Assembly: GCA_009760855.2 (NCBI GenBank)
Contig: WPIO01000038.1
Span: 1,703,001-1,767,000, forward strand
Origin: Cristatella mucedo
Taxonomy: Eukaryota > Bryozoa > Phylactolaemata > Cristatellidae
Reading direction: 5' to 3'
Length of the DNA: 64,000 nucleotides
The notes below the pieces were generated by a model. The model ran no database searches. It was given only the letters and a program-made list of their open reading frames with translations, and was not told the origin of the DNA. The stretch's first letter is position 1, and each line of letters starts with the position of its first letter. This document shows, piece after piece, positions 26,791 to 38,679 of the stretch. Made by a program: the position numbers and the translations under genes.

Positions 26791-26886
26791 ATTCTCGTAG
26801 TTAAAACGATCTTTACTAGATTACACCCTGGTATATTGCGGCCTGTGCGAACTTGAGCACAGCGGTTGCACATGCCAGGCGATCCT
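26791..26886 (+). repeat. Left arm of a ~2.1-kb-spaced inverted repeat
   Basis: This segment (for example ACGATCTTTACTAGATTACA, then GCGGCCTGTGCGAACTTGAG) recurs inverted at 28797-28892 with only a few differences over about 80 bases. Between the arms lies 1.9 kb of unassigned sequence. It could be the terminal repeats of a non-autonomous DNA element or two copies of a short repeat. Confidence 0.6.
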
Positions 26887-28796
26887 ACAGACGACCTGCC
26901 AATGTGTACAAATTGCTTTTAAGCTACGTAGGTGGTCGAGCCACCGTGCCCGAAACTCCCAGAGACTGTGTGAAAGTCTATGTACGCTTAGCTTGCGTTG
27001 GCCTGCTGTTCACCTGCTCAGGCTTTCTACGGACGTCGCTGTTACCAAGATAAAATCAGCTGCTCCAACTCACTGTCTCTTACCGTGAGCAACCGACTGC
27101 AGCAATGGAGAACCACCGGCTTACCTTTAAGCCTTCACCCTCTTCTCCTTGAGGGCACCTAAATTGGATCAAGCTGAGCTTCAATGGCCCTACCACGATG
27201 CAAAGGTGTGTAATGCAATCGTCTAGTGGTATCTGCCACAAAGCGTCAGCGAGTATCAAATGGCTTGGGTGGCTCGGAAAGTGTGGAAGTATGACATTTC
27301 TAAAAAGCCTAACGGGCTTGAAAACTATTCCGAGTATTGGCTATGCTGTTTTCCAAAATGGATCTATTAGAACAATTACTGCCTCGATGACCACGGCCAA
27401 GTTTATTTTTGGGATTTAAATTATCTCCGTCTCAGGCTACACTCCTTAAGCCGCAATGTTAAGAAGGACATTGCCTATTATATTTTCCCGTTTAATAATA
27501 GTGCTCGATATGTCTACGTTATTAACAGAATTGATAAACTCTGCAGCATTTTCATTCATTAAGCTGAGAGTGTTAGCTGGTTAAAAGATTTGGGACTTGC
27601 TTTCTACAAGAGACTGTACAATTGCATAGCCAAACGGGCATGGAAAACTGCTTTGAAATACGAAGACCGAGTGTTAATACAGTAATACATAACGTAATAT
27701 AATCGTGCACTAATATAGTGCAAATACACCTGATAAATACAGCCAATGACTAAAATATATATTCTAGGGTTAAAATAGTGGAATTCATGCTTACGGTAAG
27801 CTCAGATTCAGATCTTTAGATTCTTAGTGATAAAAGAAAGGTAGGCTGATCACATGTCGTTCGAATTTTCCAGAACTACTCAGGTTTTCATTTGGAGTGT
27901 AGCTTCAACAAAATGAGATGACTTGGACAGGTCGGCACTTGGGATATTCTGCAGAGACTAATGGAGTACTCTGGGAAAAGAGGCCACCAAATGCCGTTTT
28001 ACTGATGCCAATTACTCTCTCCCTAATGGACTATTCAGGAGCCCGTGAGATAGATACAGACTTATCTGTGGACTTTTAAAATAATCGGGGCTACTCTGTG
28101 GCATTATGCAACCAGGAGCCTGTTCCAAAACTCGATGCGTAAAACAAGTGCTGCGAAAAAGATTACTAGAGACGGTCAGCTGACTATGACACGTGAAAAC
28201 AATCACTGCCTAGCACACAGCTCTGCAGCATGGTTGTCTCAATCTTAGCGGCATTAAGCAACTAAAGATCAAAGATTAAAGATGTAAATGATTATGTCAG
28301 TGATTTAGGTGATAACGACTGACGAAAACTTGCAGAGTTAGGTTCCCCTAGCTCTACCACGACAAGCAGTTTCAAGAATACTCTCGGATGAAGTTATACC
28401 ATCTAAGTCTGTCTCTCTTGATATTCGGTGAGATACGCCGATTTGCCAACAAGCCGACTAGGTACTTACGGATGAAAGAGTAGTCCAGGGTAGAGTACGT
28501 TCTCTTAATATGCCAATTGGTTTAGCTTTGACGCCAAGCTGTACAATCACCATTGTCTGCTCTTCGAGTAGTAGTGGGGATTCGAAATGCAATCGGGTAT
28601 GGATTGGTACCTTTGACCCCTGCCCCCAATTGACCCAATAGCTCAGAACCTAGACAAGTGTAAAAAAAAAGCAAAGGCTAAGCCCAGCTTCGCTAGCAAG
28701 TCAACGCGTGTTATATCGTATCTGTTGTGCTTGCTTTCTGAGCAGGGAGTTACCACAAGCGAAAAATTGTCGATGCTGCAGACTAGTTGTAGGGTG
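26887..28796. other. Unassigned sequence between inverted arms
   Basis: No transposase motif or other gene is seen; ORFs are under 90 codons. Confidence 0.4.
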
Positions 28797-28892
28797 GCCT
28801 GGCATGTGCAACCGCTGTGCTCAAGTTCGCACAGGCCGCAATGTACCAGGGTGTAATCTAGTAAAGATCGTTTCAACCACGAGTTATAGCCG
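28797..28892 (-). repeat. Right arm of the inverted repeat
   Basis: This is the reverse complement of 26791-26886. The match fades at CTCGTGGTTG versus CTCGTAGTTA on the outer side and at GGCCACCC versus GGCGATCC on the inner side. Confidence 0.6.
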
Positions 28893-29158
28893 ACCGCTAA
28901 TAAATCAAGCAATCTATTGCATAGGGTAAGCTTCTCTGGTGATCTGCATCTGCAGATCCTCCGGGCTTAATGGCAACAGCAGACAGTGGCACTATGTCTT
29001 GCTACCATATTCTCGATGTTCAGATAACCTTACCTTTGAATGTGCTTCAGCTTTAGATTACCCACTTTTCTAGAAACCAGAAGACCCTTGCTGAGATGAC
29101 TTCTTTGCTATGGGACTGCAGCCTTACTGATTTCATTGAATAAAAGTTACCTTTTCAG

Positions 29159-29399
29159 GTGCATGTAGAGCACCGAAAGCCTGGAAGTTGGTGCAGTTGG
29201 TTGTTCTGCATGTTATGGCTTCATTTTAGGACAATGAACTTCGACCCATTCTCTTGTGTGATTACACCACTTTCCTTCCGGCCGCTTAGTAGCAAGTCAG
29301 CTGCCTATGACATTGCAAATCATTTCGAGAGGCCTGCCCCTGCCGAGGAAGATCCTGTAATTGGAGATTCCATGCAAGACGAACAACATTACAAGAGAG
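29159..29399 (+). CDS. Candidate internal exon, unknown protein
   Basis: A 241-base open stretch is bounded by a good splice acceptor (AAGTTACCTTTTCAG ending at 29158) and a good donor (AGAGAG then GTGAGTGC from 29400). One frame stays open across it and includes an acidic stretch (FERPAPAEEDPVIGDSMQ). No family is recognised. The boundaries alone make this a tentative exon, and transcript support is absent. Confidence 0.35.
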
Positions 29400-29658
29400 G
29401 TGAGTGCATGACCTGGCCGGCGGTGATCAATCGGTTGCCCCTATAAAATAATGTTCCCTGCTAATCTATCACAGGTCATGGCATAGACATGTTGGAAGAA
29501 GAACGCATCGGCTTTGAAACCCAGAAAATCAGTTAAAATTCAAAGGGAAGTCTCACCGTGTAAAGCTATCTTCAGCTCACACTTGTAAGTGGGCAATCGC
29601 CCAGATGATGCATGTCACGTGCTGAACCAATCGATGGCTGGTGAGGCCCTGCAGCCAG

Positions 29659-29667
29659 TTATTTAAG
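29659..29667 (+). promoter_or_regulatory. Possible TATA-like box
   Basis: TTATTTAAG lies about 150 bases upstream of the ATG of the candidate signal-peptide exon at 29815. It is a weak, isolated match. Confidence 0.2.
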
Positions 29668-29814
29668 AACTCGTTGCTTGATCGAGGTCACTAGCTCTAG
29701 TAGACCTGGTGGTTAGCAGTTCATTACGCCTGACTCTACTCTGATCAGAAGCTGGCCGCGGCAGGTCAGGTGCCAGTGGCTCGTTCTCAGAAGGCAGGCA
29801 TTTATTGTCTAAAC

Positions 29815-29881
29815 ATGATTGCCGACACTAAGCAGTGTATGCTGCTGCTACCAGTACTGTTATTAACTTTGCACACTCGAG
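29815..29881 (+). CDS. Candidate first coding exon with signal peptide
   Basis: The ATG at 29815 opens a short frame whose residues 9-19 are strongly hydrophobic (MLLLPVLLLTL), as in a secretory signal. It ends at a consensus splice donor (CGAG then GTGAGTTG from 29882). The arrangement fits the first coding exon of a secreted or membrane protein whose remaining exons lie downstream or outside the window. No downstream partner exon could be identified. It lies 416 bases beyond the candidate exon at 29159-29399 and would belong to a different transcript if both are real. Confidence 0.35.
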
Positions 29882-29889
29882 GTGAGTTG

Positions 29890-30706
29890 GCGAGCCAAAC
29901 TGAGCTGCAATGGGCGGGGGGGGGGGGCACAGTTCAATGTCTCACTAATGGATGTTTATTTAGTTTAGTGTCAGTTAATGAGGAGATTACCTAAGACTGG
30001 GGTGTTTTCTGTTAGAGCTGCTGCTGCAGGCAACTGCTACTAGATTACTGAGTATTAGATTACTAATGTATCTTTAATTTGAACATTCCTTCTAGAGGTT
30101 AATTTCTGAGCGTATCCACGGTGGTAATGTTTGCAATTTGGGCTAATTATCATGAAGACTCCTGTGACATTGTGGGGCAGCAGCTTAGTTAAAATACTGT
30201 GAAATCCTCTAACCTAAGAGCCTGCGCGAAACTGTTATAATATTTACAATTTTATATAAATTTTCTAATAATAATATTAATATTTATCTTAAATATTATA
30301 ATACACGCATTTTCGCATGGACAATTAACTTATTATATATAATTATCTATGCATAGCTATGTAGTTGCTTGATTGTAAACCTGATCGCTGAATTGACAAA
30401 GCTCAGTCCCCCTCTCAAGCTACAAGATTTCTTTTTTTAACTCAAATTACATTCACAGCCATTCGTGTGATCATCCATATGGTTGGGGCTATGGCCTTGT
30501 AAGGATGGAACCATGCACAGTCAGGGTTTATTCGCTTCTTACTGTGGTCTTGGCAGTTGATACTTGTGGGAGTTAATACGATGCCAAGACGAAAGAAAAA
30601 CACTATTGCATTATTCATGGTGGTAGAAATCCTACTTTTTTCCAAAATTTCAAGAAAAGATTAAAATAAATTGTGATATCACTATTATGTTAAACTGAAT
30701 GTTTCA
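29890..30706. other. Unassigned, AT-rich
   Basis: No gene is seen. There is a G run at 29915-29927 and very AT-rich sequence at 30230-30350. Confidence 0.4.
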
Positions 30707-31040
30707 TGTAGTTCGTATGTATGTATTGTATGCAGGCTCCTCTGATAAGCCACTGGTGAGCTGTTAGAAGCACCACCAAGAGGGGCCGGTGCACAGCTGT
30801 GGTCCGCCTGTGATGTGGTATGGACACAGGCCGCTAACCAGCTGGTGGCCAGATGGTGGTTCACCATCAGGGTCGGCCGGTGCACAGTTGTGGTCGATGA
30901 ATCATCGGAGTCGACCGGGGGACGGAAAGTCGGGTGAGAGTAGGGGCTGAGGGGAGCCATGCTCTCTAGGGCTCCGTGTGTTGGGAATAAACGGTTGGTG
31001 TTGGGCATCGGCTGTTTCTCTACCGTGCGACCAAACAACA
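30707..31040 (+). mobile_element. Solo LTR with 5-bp target duplication
   Basis: The 334-base unit begins TGTAGTT and ends AAACAACA (TG...CA). It is flanked by a perfect 5-bp duplication TTTCA (30702-30706 and 31041-31045). An AATAAA polyadenylation signal lies near 30988, about 50 bases before the end, as expected in an LTR R region. A homologous copy in the opposite direction lies at 33442-33749. A 5-bp duplication suits Ty3/Gypsy or retrovirus-type integration. No internal gag-pol is present, so this is a recombination product. Confidence 0.85.
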
Positions 31041-31055
31041 TTTCAGAATACTCAA

Positions 31056-31890
31056 TGATAATAATAATAATATAGCACTTGATAAAGCACCCTCAGATAA
31101 CTCAATCTCTTTCTACGAACATTACATTTGCTGCAAAGGGAAACGCGATTGAATGGTAGGCAATATCATGCTTGATAAACAACATGAATAACATGGTTAC
31201 GGGTGTCATGCACAGGGTCAGCATGCAAATGTGGTTAGTGGCAGCATGCACAGTGTCAGCACGCATAAGCACATCAAGGACGAATCACAGGGACCCACTA
31301 AATGCTGTCCTAAATAGGTGTGCTTGTAAGTTCTTTTTAAAATTGGTTAAGTCAGGGGATGTTCTGACGCAAGTCGGGAGGGAGTTCCAGGCTTTGGGAG
31401 CATACGAACTAAACTCACGGTCCTCAAGATTTGCGAGCTTTGACGGCACACTAGGTAAGGCGGTTGCTTTTCACGACCTCGGTCCGATGTCGTGGGTTCA
31501 AATCCTTCGGTGTGCGATCCCTTATCGCCACTGCAAGCTGATGCGATAGCCGTAAAAGAACTTCTGTGGCTATATAAAAGAGGGTGTTAAATTAGCTAGT
31601 ATTTAATTTTAATTTAAAGGATTTAAGATTTGTACGAGGTATTGGTAGACGGTTGGATTCCGAAAAGTGGGTGGTAAGATGTTGGGCCTGGTGGGGGAGT
31701 AGATCTTAGAGATAGGATGGAGCCAAAGAATGAAGTGACCTAAAACTGAGCGACAAAACCTTGAAGTCGATGCGTTGCTTGACCTGGAGCCAGTGCAGGT
31801 CGGTGAGAAGTGGTATGATGTGGCAACTGCGACGTTCACGACAGGCAAGCCTAGCTGCAGAGTTGTGCACCAGCTGTAAGCCCCTGATTG
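31056..31890 (-). mobile_element. LINE-A copy, interrupted by a SINE
   Basis: On the plus strand it starts with ATAATAATAATAATATAGCAC and runs through the 3' UTR and the ORF end. It is interrupted at about 31436-31615 by a tRNA-derived SINE and continues to about 31890, where the tail of the next LINE-A copy begins. Confidence 0.8.
31436..31615 (+). mobile_element. tRNA-derived SINE (SINE1) inside LINE-A
   Basis: The tRNA-like head has CACTAGGTAAGGCGGTTGC (A-box region) and GTGGGTTCAAATCC (B box), followed by a TTATCGCCACTGCAAGC body and GTGGCTATATAAAAGAGG. It is closely related to 38028-38185. AAGATTTG occurs just before the SINE and again just after its AT-rich tail, a possible target duplication. 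Confidence 0.75.
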
Positions 31891-31892
31891 CA

Positions 31893-33441
31893 TATAATAA
31901 TAATAATAATAATTATGTACTTGATAAAGCGCACTCAGAGAACTTATCTCTTTCTAGGCGGTTTACATTTGCTGCAAAGGGAAATGCAATTGAATGGCAA
32001 GTTAAATCATGCTTGAAAAACAAACAAAAAGAATAACATGGTTAGTGGTGACATGCGCAGGGTCAGCATGCAAATGTGGTTAGTGGCATCATGCACAGTG
32101 TTAGCACGCATAAGCACGTGAAAGACGAATCACATGGACCCACTAAATGCTGTCCTAAATAGGTGTTTTTTTAAGTTCCTTTTGAATGTGGTCAGGTCAG
32201 GGGATGTTCTGACGCAGGTCGGGAGGGAGTTCCAGGCTTTGGGAGCATACGAACTAAATGCACGGTCTCCAAAGGATTTAAGGTTTGTACACATGCCTTT
32301 AGGCCAGTAAGCAGTGAGTTGCAGAAGTCGAGACGGGATGTCACGAATGCACGGACCAACTTAGATGTGGTATCTTTATCTAAACAAGCCCGAATTTTAA
32401 CAATGTTATGAAGCTGAAAATAGGCGGATTTGACTGTGGAGCTGATAAGGTGGTCTAACGAGCGGTCGCTTTGGAATATGACACTTAGATTTCGAGCTGA
32501 TTCAACTGGAGATATGCTGGCAGAGCCAATTTTGAGAGACAGCCTTTCCAATCTCTGAATCACACTGGGTTTGCGCATAACAAGTAAGTTAGTTTTATCA
32601 ACGTTTAGTTTTAGAAAATTTGCTGCCATCCATGTGCCGATGTCATCAATGCATGCAGCTAGTGAGTTGAGAGAACTTGAGGTGCTCGAAGGCTGGGAGG
32701 GATCAAAGCAAAGGTACAACTGAGTGTCATCCGCATAGAAGTGAAAGCCTAGATTGTGCTTGGCAATTACATCAGCAAGAGGCAGAGTATAAACCGTGAA
32801 AAGAACCAGACCTAGCACTGAGCCCTGAGGTACTCCATATTTCAGAGGTACTTCAGATGATCTTTGTCCATTCACGTCAATACTCTGGAGTCTCTCACTG
32901 AGATAGGACCTGAACCACTGCAGAACAGTGCCAGCGATGCCCAGGCGAGATGAGAGGAGCTCTAGAAGAACTTTGTGATCGATGGTGTCAAATTTTAGAA
33001 AGGTGCTGGGACATGACCTGAGGCTAATGACATATTAATAATGTTAGTTTTGCATGGTAGCAGCAGATCAAGGCAACGTACGAGCAGGACAGTAGGAATA
33101 GGGTTCAGAGGAATTGTTGTCTTCTTCGATTAGGATATGAACTTCAGGACGAGATGACTAGTGACCTGCTTGAATGTAGACATTGAGGTGCAGCTAGGAA
33201 TCGGGGAACATCATTCTAGGTGGTGTTGTCATCGCAGGGATGGACTCCCTGATCTTGTGTATCTTCTTGACAACGAATCGAGTGGTGCGATCGGCTAGAT
33301 CATCACAAGGATCATCAGGTAAGGAGCTAATCTGGGAGCGGTTGAGATGGTTGATCGTCGACGTCCGCATTTTAGGATTGTGCATCTGTGATTCAACATG
33401 ATACTCAGTTAGATACGCCATGGCTAAATAGTGGTCGGCAG
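31893..33441 (-). mobile_element. LINE-A copy with internal deletions
   Basis: This tandem neighbour of the previous copy begins with (AAT)n at 31893. The minus-strand ORF at 32192-32875 carries VPQGS, FYADDTQ and the following conserved block. It then jumps at about 32290 directly from the CNSLLTGL region to the NPLETVHLVRM end, deleting about 80 codons present in other copies. A second deletion lies near 33000 between the early RT motifs. The pre-RT linker (STINHLNRSQ) is at 33290-33390. Confidence 0.85.
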
Positions 33442-33749
33442 TGTAGTTTGGTTCGTACATCAGAGAGCCAGGCTATGAACGACGCCAACAGTTTATTGCA
33501 CAAGGCACGGAGCCGAAACACGTACGGCTCCCTTTGCCCCCTTCTCCCACTCGACTCTTCTCTCCTAGACTCCTGATGTGCCTTAGCCGACCCTGATGGT
33601 GAATCCACCATCCGTTCACCAGCAGGCTATCGGCCTGTGTCAACGCCTCATTAGAAGCTGACAACAGCTGTGCACAGGCCCCTCTCGATGAGGCTCCCAA
33701 CAGCTGTTTAGGAAAGGAGCCGTACCTGCCCGCATGCAATTGAACTACA
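33442..33749 (-). mobile_element. Solo LTR, opposite orientation, 5-bp target duplication
   Basis: The 308-base unit has termini TGTAGTTTGG and TGAACTACA on the plus strand and is flanked by perfect GGCAG duplications (33437-33441, 33750-33754). On the minus strand it shares CAATAAACTGTTGG and a similar end with the LTR at 30707-31040. The two differ by many substitutions and gaps, so they are separate, older insertions of one family. Confidence 0.85.
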
Positions 33750-33904
33750 GGCAGCAAACTAACGGAGCAGTCAGTATAGTTATATAGGCCCTGTATTATT
33801 TCATTGATAAACAAGATTCTTTAGTGACTATACCGGCAGCTGTAGTTTATTTAATGTAATTCCCTGTGGAAAAAATGTGTGTTCTAAGCTTTTACTCGAA
33901 AGTA

Positions 33905-34497
33905 CATATGGCACTCAGGTTTACCTTTGCTTTGATCCCTCTCAGCCCTCCAGCACATCAAATCATCTTAACTCCCTTGCTGCATCTATTGATGACATCC
34001 CCATATGGATAGCACCAACCATTCTTAAATTGAATGATGATAACACCACTTACTAGATATGGGCAAATTAAGTGTGATTCAAAAATCTGAAAAGCTATTG
34101 CTCAAAACCTACTCTAGCAGCACATCTCCTGTTGAATCTGCACAAAATCTAGGTGGCATGTTCCAAAGTGACATTTCATTAGACGAACACACTAGTCCCA
34201 TTAAACGACCAGCTCCACAGTCAAGTCCGCCTACTTTTAGCTAAATAACATTGCTGAAATTCAGGCTTGTTTAGACAGGTATACCACATCAAAATTTGTC
34301 CATGCATTCGTGACATTACGTCTCGACTTCTATAACTCTCTGCCTGTAGTATACTGGCCTGTGCAATCTGGCACTCTCAGCTAGTGCAGCACTCAGCAGC
34401 TAGGCTTGTCTGTCTTGAGCGTCGCAGTTGCCACGTCACACTAATTTCCGATCTGCACTGGCTCCCAGTCAGGCAATGCATCGACGTCAATGTTCTG
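33905..34497 (+). mobile_element. LINE-A fragment (YADD region to ORF end)
   Basis: It starts in the LYLCFDPSQPS region, runs through the post-RT ORF with stops, and stops abruptly at about 34497, where a second copy starts in an earlier part of the ORF. It shares subfamily text with the copy at 1-760. Confidence 0.8.
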
Positions 34498-35868
34498 AGT
34501 TAGCATTGCTTAGGGTGTTCAACGACCTACTTAGGAATGCAGACATAGGTAGAGTAGCTCTGCTTGTTTTGCTCGATCTTCCGGTAGCTTTTGATACTGT
34601 TTATCACCAAGTTCTTCCTGAGCGCATCCCATCTCGCCTGGCAATAAGTGGCACTGATCTGCAATGGTTCAGGTCCTATCTCAGTGGGAGACCAGAGTAT
34701 TGATGTGATTGGACAAAGATCATCCGAGGTAGCTCTGAAATATGGGGTACCTCAGGGTTCCGTGCAAGGTCCTGTTCTTTTCACGGTTAATACTCTCCCT
34801 CTTGCCGATGTGATTGCAAAGCACAATTTAGACTTTCACTTCTATGCGGATGATGCTCAGTTGTACCTTTGCTTTTATCCCTCCCAGCCTTCGAGAGCCT
34901 CGAATTCTCTCAACTCACTTGCTGCATGTATTGATGACATCCGTACGTGGATGGCAGCAAATTTCTTTAACTAAATGATGATAAAACCAACTTACTACTT
35001 ATGGGCAAACCAAGTGTGATTCGGAAATTTGAATGGCTAACGCCCAAAATCTGCTCTGCCAGCATATCTCCTATTGAATCTGCACGGAATCTAGGTTTCG
35101 TGTTCCAAAGTGACCTTTCATTTGACGACCACGTCACCTCCCTAATCAATTCTGCCTACTTTCGGCTTCATAACCTTGCTAAACTCACTGCTTGCTGGCC
35201 TGCCGGCATGTGCAATCAGGCGATTACAGCTGATGCAAAATTCTGCAGCTAGGCTTGGCAGTCGTGAGTGTCACGGTTGCCACGTCAAACCACTTCTCGC
35301 CGATCTGTACGGGCTACCAGTCCAGCAACGGATCGACTTCAAGGTTTTGTCGCTCACTTTTAGGTCACTTCATTCTTTGGCTCCAGACTGTCTATCAGAT
35401 CATCAGATCTACTCTCCCACCAGCCCAAGTATCGTACAACCCGCTTTTTGTAATCAAACTGTTTACTTATACCTCGCACAAACCTCAAATCCTTCGGAGA
35501 CCATGCATTTAGTTCGTATGCTTCCAAAGCCTGGAACTCACTAACGACTTGTGTCACGACATTCTCTGACTTGACCATATTTAAAAAGAAATTAAAAATG
35601 CAACTATTTAAGACAGCATTTAGAGGGTCCCTGTGATTCGTTCTTTCTGTGCTTATGTGTGTTGACACAGTGTATGCTGCCACTAACCAGACTTGCATGC
35701 TGTACCCTGTGCATGTCACCCCTAACCATGTTATCTATGTTGTTTATCAAGCATGATACCACTCGCCATTCGATAGTGTTTCCTTTCCTTTGCAGCAAAT
35801 GTAAAGCGCCTAGGCAGAGATTGAGTTCTCTGAGGGTGCTTTATTTATTATTATTATTATTATTATAA
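34498..35868 (+). mobile_element. LINE-A copy, RT core to 3' tail
   Basis: It begins inside the RT (ALLRVFNDLLRN) and carries LLVLLDLPVAFD, YGVPQGS (34742-34762), and FYADDAQ in place of FYADDTQ. The complete 3' UTR and an (ATT)n tail at 35845-35868 follow. At least three frame changes split the ORF. Confidence 0.88.
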
Positions 35869-36489
35869 CCTAGAGCATGGTATGATCTGGCTTTGTCCCT
35901 AAATGACCACACTAGATGAAGATGTAACATGTTCTTGGCTTAATCTTGGACGTGCCCATCACTTAGGTATCCTCGTCAGATGCCGACCTGCAGGGATAGA
36001 GGAAATGCCGTGTCTCTGAGTTCCTATCGTACCAGGTGATGGAAAATGATTGTTTCGGAGATTTAGCCATGGCTTTCTGGCTTGCTAAATAGCAGGGTTG
36101 ATAGATAGTCACTAGCTGAGTCATCTGACTTGCAAATTGGCGTAGTATATTTTCAGTACTAAAGCTAAATGCTCTTATTTGCGTTTATATAATCCAAGTA
36201 ATCACTCTTACGTAACGCTTACTTTTTTCCTTGAATCCGTGAGTGCAAGTAAACTGCATCACTAAATTATTACAGCAGAGCTCATGCCGTAATTCCACCA
36301 TCCTTGCATGGATCGCAATAGCAAAACCGCTGAAGGTTGTTCAACCCTTTAGCGAATGTGTCCTTCACCAATTCAGGCCAGACACACTGAAAGCAAGTTA
36401 GTCGACCAAGCGTCATTGGGCAGCATCTTGGGCAGCTGCTTCTTAATTCCCGTTTGGCTAGGTACAAACATTTACCTGCCATTTCAGAC
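35869..36489. other. Unassigned
   Basis: No gene or repeat family is recognised. Confidence 0.4.
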
Positions 36490-36600
36490 ATTACTCATTT
36501 ATATAGCACCACAAGAGAACTTTATCTCTATTCAGGCGCTTCACATGTGCCTCGGGGCTCGAGCCCACGGCCTCGGGCAGACCTTAGTCGGGTGAAAGAA
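36490..36600 (-). mobile_element. tRNA-derived SINE2 fragment
   Basis: TTATATAGCACCACAAGAGAAC, then ATTCAGGCGCTTCACATGTG, then CGGGGCTCGAGCCCACGGCC, is the reverse complement of the SINE2 tail, linker and B box. The tRNA 5' part is truncated. Confidence 0.75.
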
Positions 36601-37869
36601 GCTGTCTCTCAATGCTTGCGTAAATAACTGGGTTTTCATTTCAAGTATGCACTGGAACATAGAAGATAGTTAATGCAGACACCCGTGCCTTCAGCTGTCC
36701 ACATGATGGTCAATCGTGGCACCGTGGCTTTTACTCCCATCATTCAAACTAGCATGCTTCAAAATGCCGTGCAGGCTTCTTAACCATGCCATCCTTAAAT
36801 ACCCCATGCTGTCAACCGTGTTAGACATTATGAATCATTATTACGCTTTTATCTGGTACCAATGCATGCCAAAATTAACCTCATCTACACAAATACATGT
36901 TTCACTCGTGGAAGAATGATGCTGGTCATGGATCACTTGATATTCTTCATTCTGCTCACGAACCCGATACTGATCATTGATTCAAATCGTATACTATTCT
37001 ATTGTTAGGTAAGCAAATGAGGCACTGCAATTAAACCTATTGCCTGCGTAGCGGAAATATATTTCAGTATTTATAGGTAATAAGAAAACATTCAAGGTAT
37101 TTTGTGATCTTAGGTTCAAAACGCTAAATGAGCTCAAGCTTCCGCAACCTGGAAGGTTTTTCAGCATCTTTGTTTCCTGCACAATAGATTTTCAAAACAG
37201 AATTGCTCCTCGGAAAGCACTTTTTATTGAATACTGAAAACCAAATTAGAGCATATTGACGCAGGCTTTCCATTTTATCGGGATAAGGCAGCGTGCTAGA
37301 AACAAAATAGACTATTCCAGTGGTTTCTTAACAGATAAATGCGAAATATTATTTAAATTGTTACCAAAAACCACACTTCCAATGACTCTAGATTAGCGTT
37401 AAAATGCATCGAAACTTGTGCTATCTATTTCTCGTATTCCAATTAATCTGGGATACTTGTCTTGGTAGGGTTCTACATCTAATAACCTTACATCCTTGAA
37501 GCTTCAGCTCATGACGCATCTGTTCCGGTCATCTCTCCCTGAGCAACTGTGAGCTTGTCATTTTCCCGCAGTGCTGAGTGCATGAGTACTTGTGCATGTA
37601 TCAGTGTATGTATTGTTACTAACCGGTGGCCACGAGTGCCCTAATGTTCAGTCTAGCAAGCTGGCATTTTTACTAAGTTCTCGCGTAAGGTTTTAAACAT
37701 GTGACTTATTATTAATATAATTATTCCTTAAGCTGGCCATTAAAGGGTTTTTGGATGTCTTACACTGCATAGCTATACTATTATTCCTGTGACACTCTTG
37801 GAAATCCTCATCCTCTATTGCAGTAACTTTATTTTAATCCACAGTAGCTTAAGCTATTCTTTCTTAATA
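36601..37869. other. Unassigned
   Basis: No gene or repeat family is recognised. Confidence 0.4.
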
Positions 37870-38640
37870 TTAATAATGATAATCACTATAATAATATATT
37901 TGTTCAAGCACCCTCAGAGAACTCAATTTATTTCTAGGCACATTACATTTGCTGCAAAGGAAGCATGATCAAATGGTTATAAATTATGATTATGATAACA
38001 TGTTGTAATACATATAAGGCAGGTTGGTGAGCCGTGATGGCTCACTAGGTAAGGCGGTTGCTTTCACGAGTCGGTCCCGAGGACGTGGGTTCGATTCCAG
38101 CGGTGGGCGATCCTTTATCGCCTCTGAAAGCGGTGGTGATAGCGGTAAAGGCTCTTCTGTCGCTATACAAAAAGAAGCTGTTTAATCAGCTAGGATTTAT
38201 TTATTATTATTTAGCATGCTCAATGACAACAAGCATTACATAGTTAGAGGTAACAAGCACAGGGTCACCATGCGAATATGGTTAGGAACAGCATTCACAA
38301 TGTCAGCTATAATAAGCTCACAAAGGACGAATCACATGGACCCATTAAATGCTGCTATAAATAGATATTTTTCAAGTTTTCTTTTAAATATGGTCAAGTC
38401 AGGGGATGTCGTTACGCAAGTTAGAGTGAGTTCCACACTTAGGAAGCATACAAACTAAAGGCATGGTCTCCAAAAGATTTTAGTTTCATTCGAGGTATTG
38501 GTAAGCGATTAGAGCCCGAAAATTGAATGGTACGATCCTTAGCCAGATGGTGGATTTGATCTGATAGGTAGGCACGAGTCAAAGAATGAAGGGACCTAGA
38601 AGATGAACAGGCCAGACAAATGGGCTTAGAACAGCGAGCT
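37870..38640 (-). mobile_element. LINE-A 3' end, interrupted by SINE1
   Basis: On the plus strand it begins AATAATATATTTGTTCAAGCACCC. SINE1 interrupts it at 38028-38185, and the 3' UTR and ORF end then continue to about 38640. Confidence 0.75.
38028..38185 (+). mobile_element. tRNA-derived SINE1, best-preserved copy
   Basis: The head has an A-box region GGCTCACTAGGTAAGGCGG and a perfect B box GGGTTCGATTCC. A body with GATCCTTTATCGCC and GTGATAGCGGTAAAGGC follows, and it ends GTCGCTATACAAAAAGAAGC with an AT-rich tail. Related copies lie at 31436-31615 and 39930-40040. Confidence 0.85.
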
Positions 38641-38679
38641 TACAGCACTTCAAGGTGTCCTTAATTCCCGAAATTAATA

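Noticed and set aside
38028-38100. Functional tRNA gene
   Set aside because: The A and B boxes are good, but acceptor and anticodon stems do not close, and the same unit recurs with a SINE body and tail.
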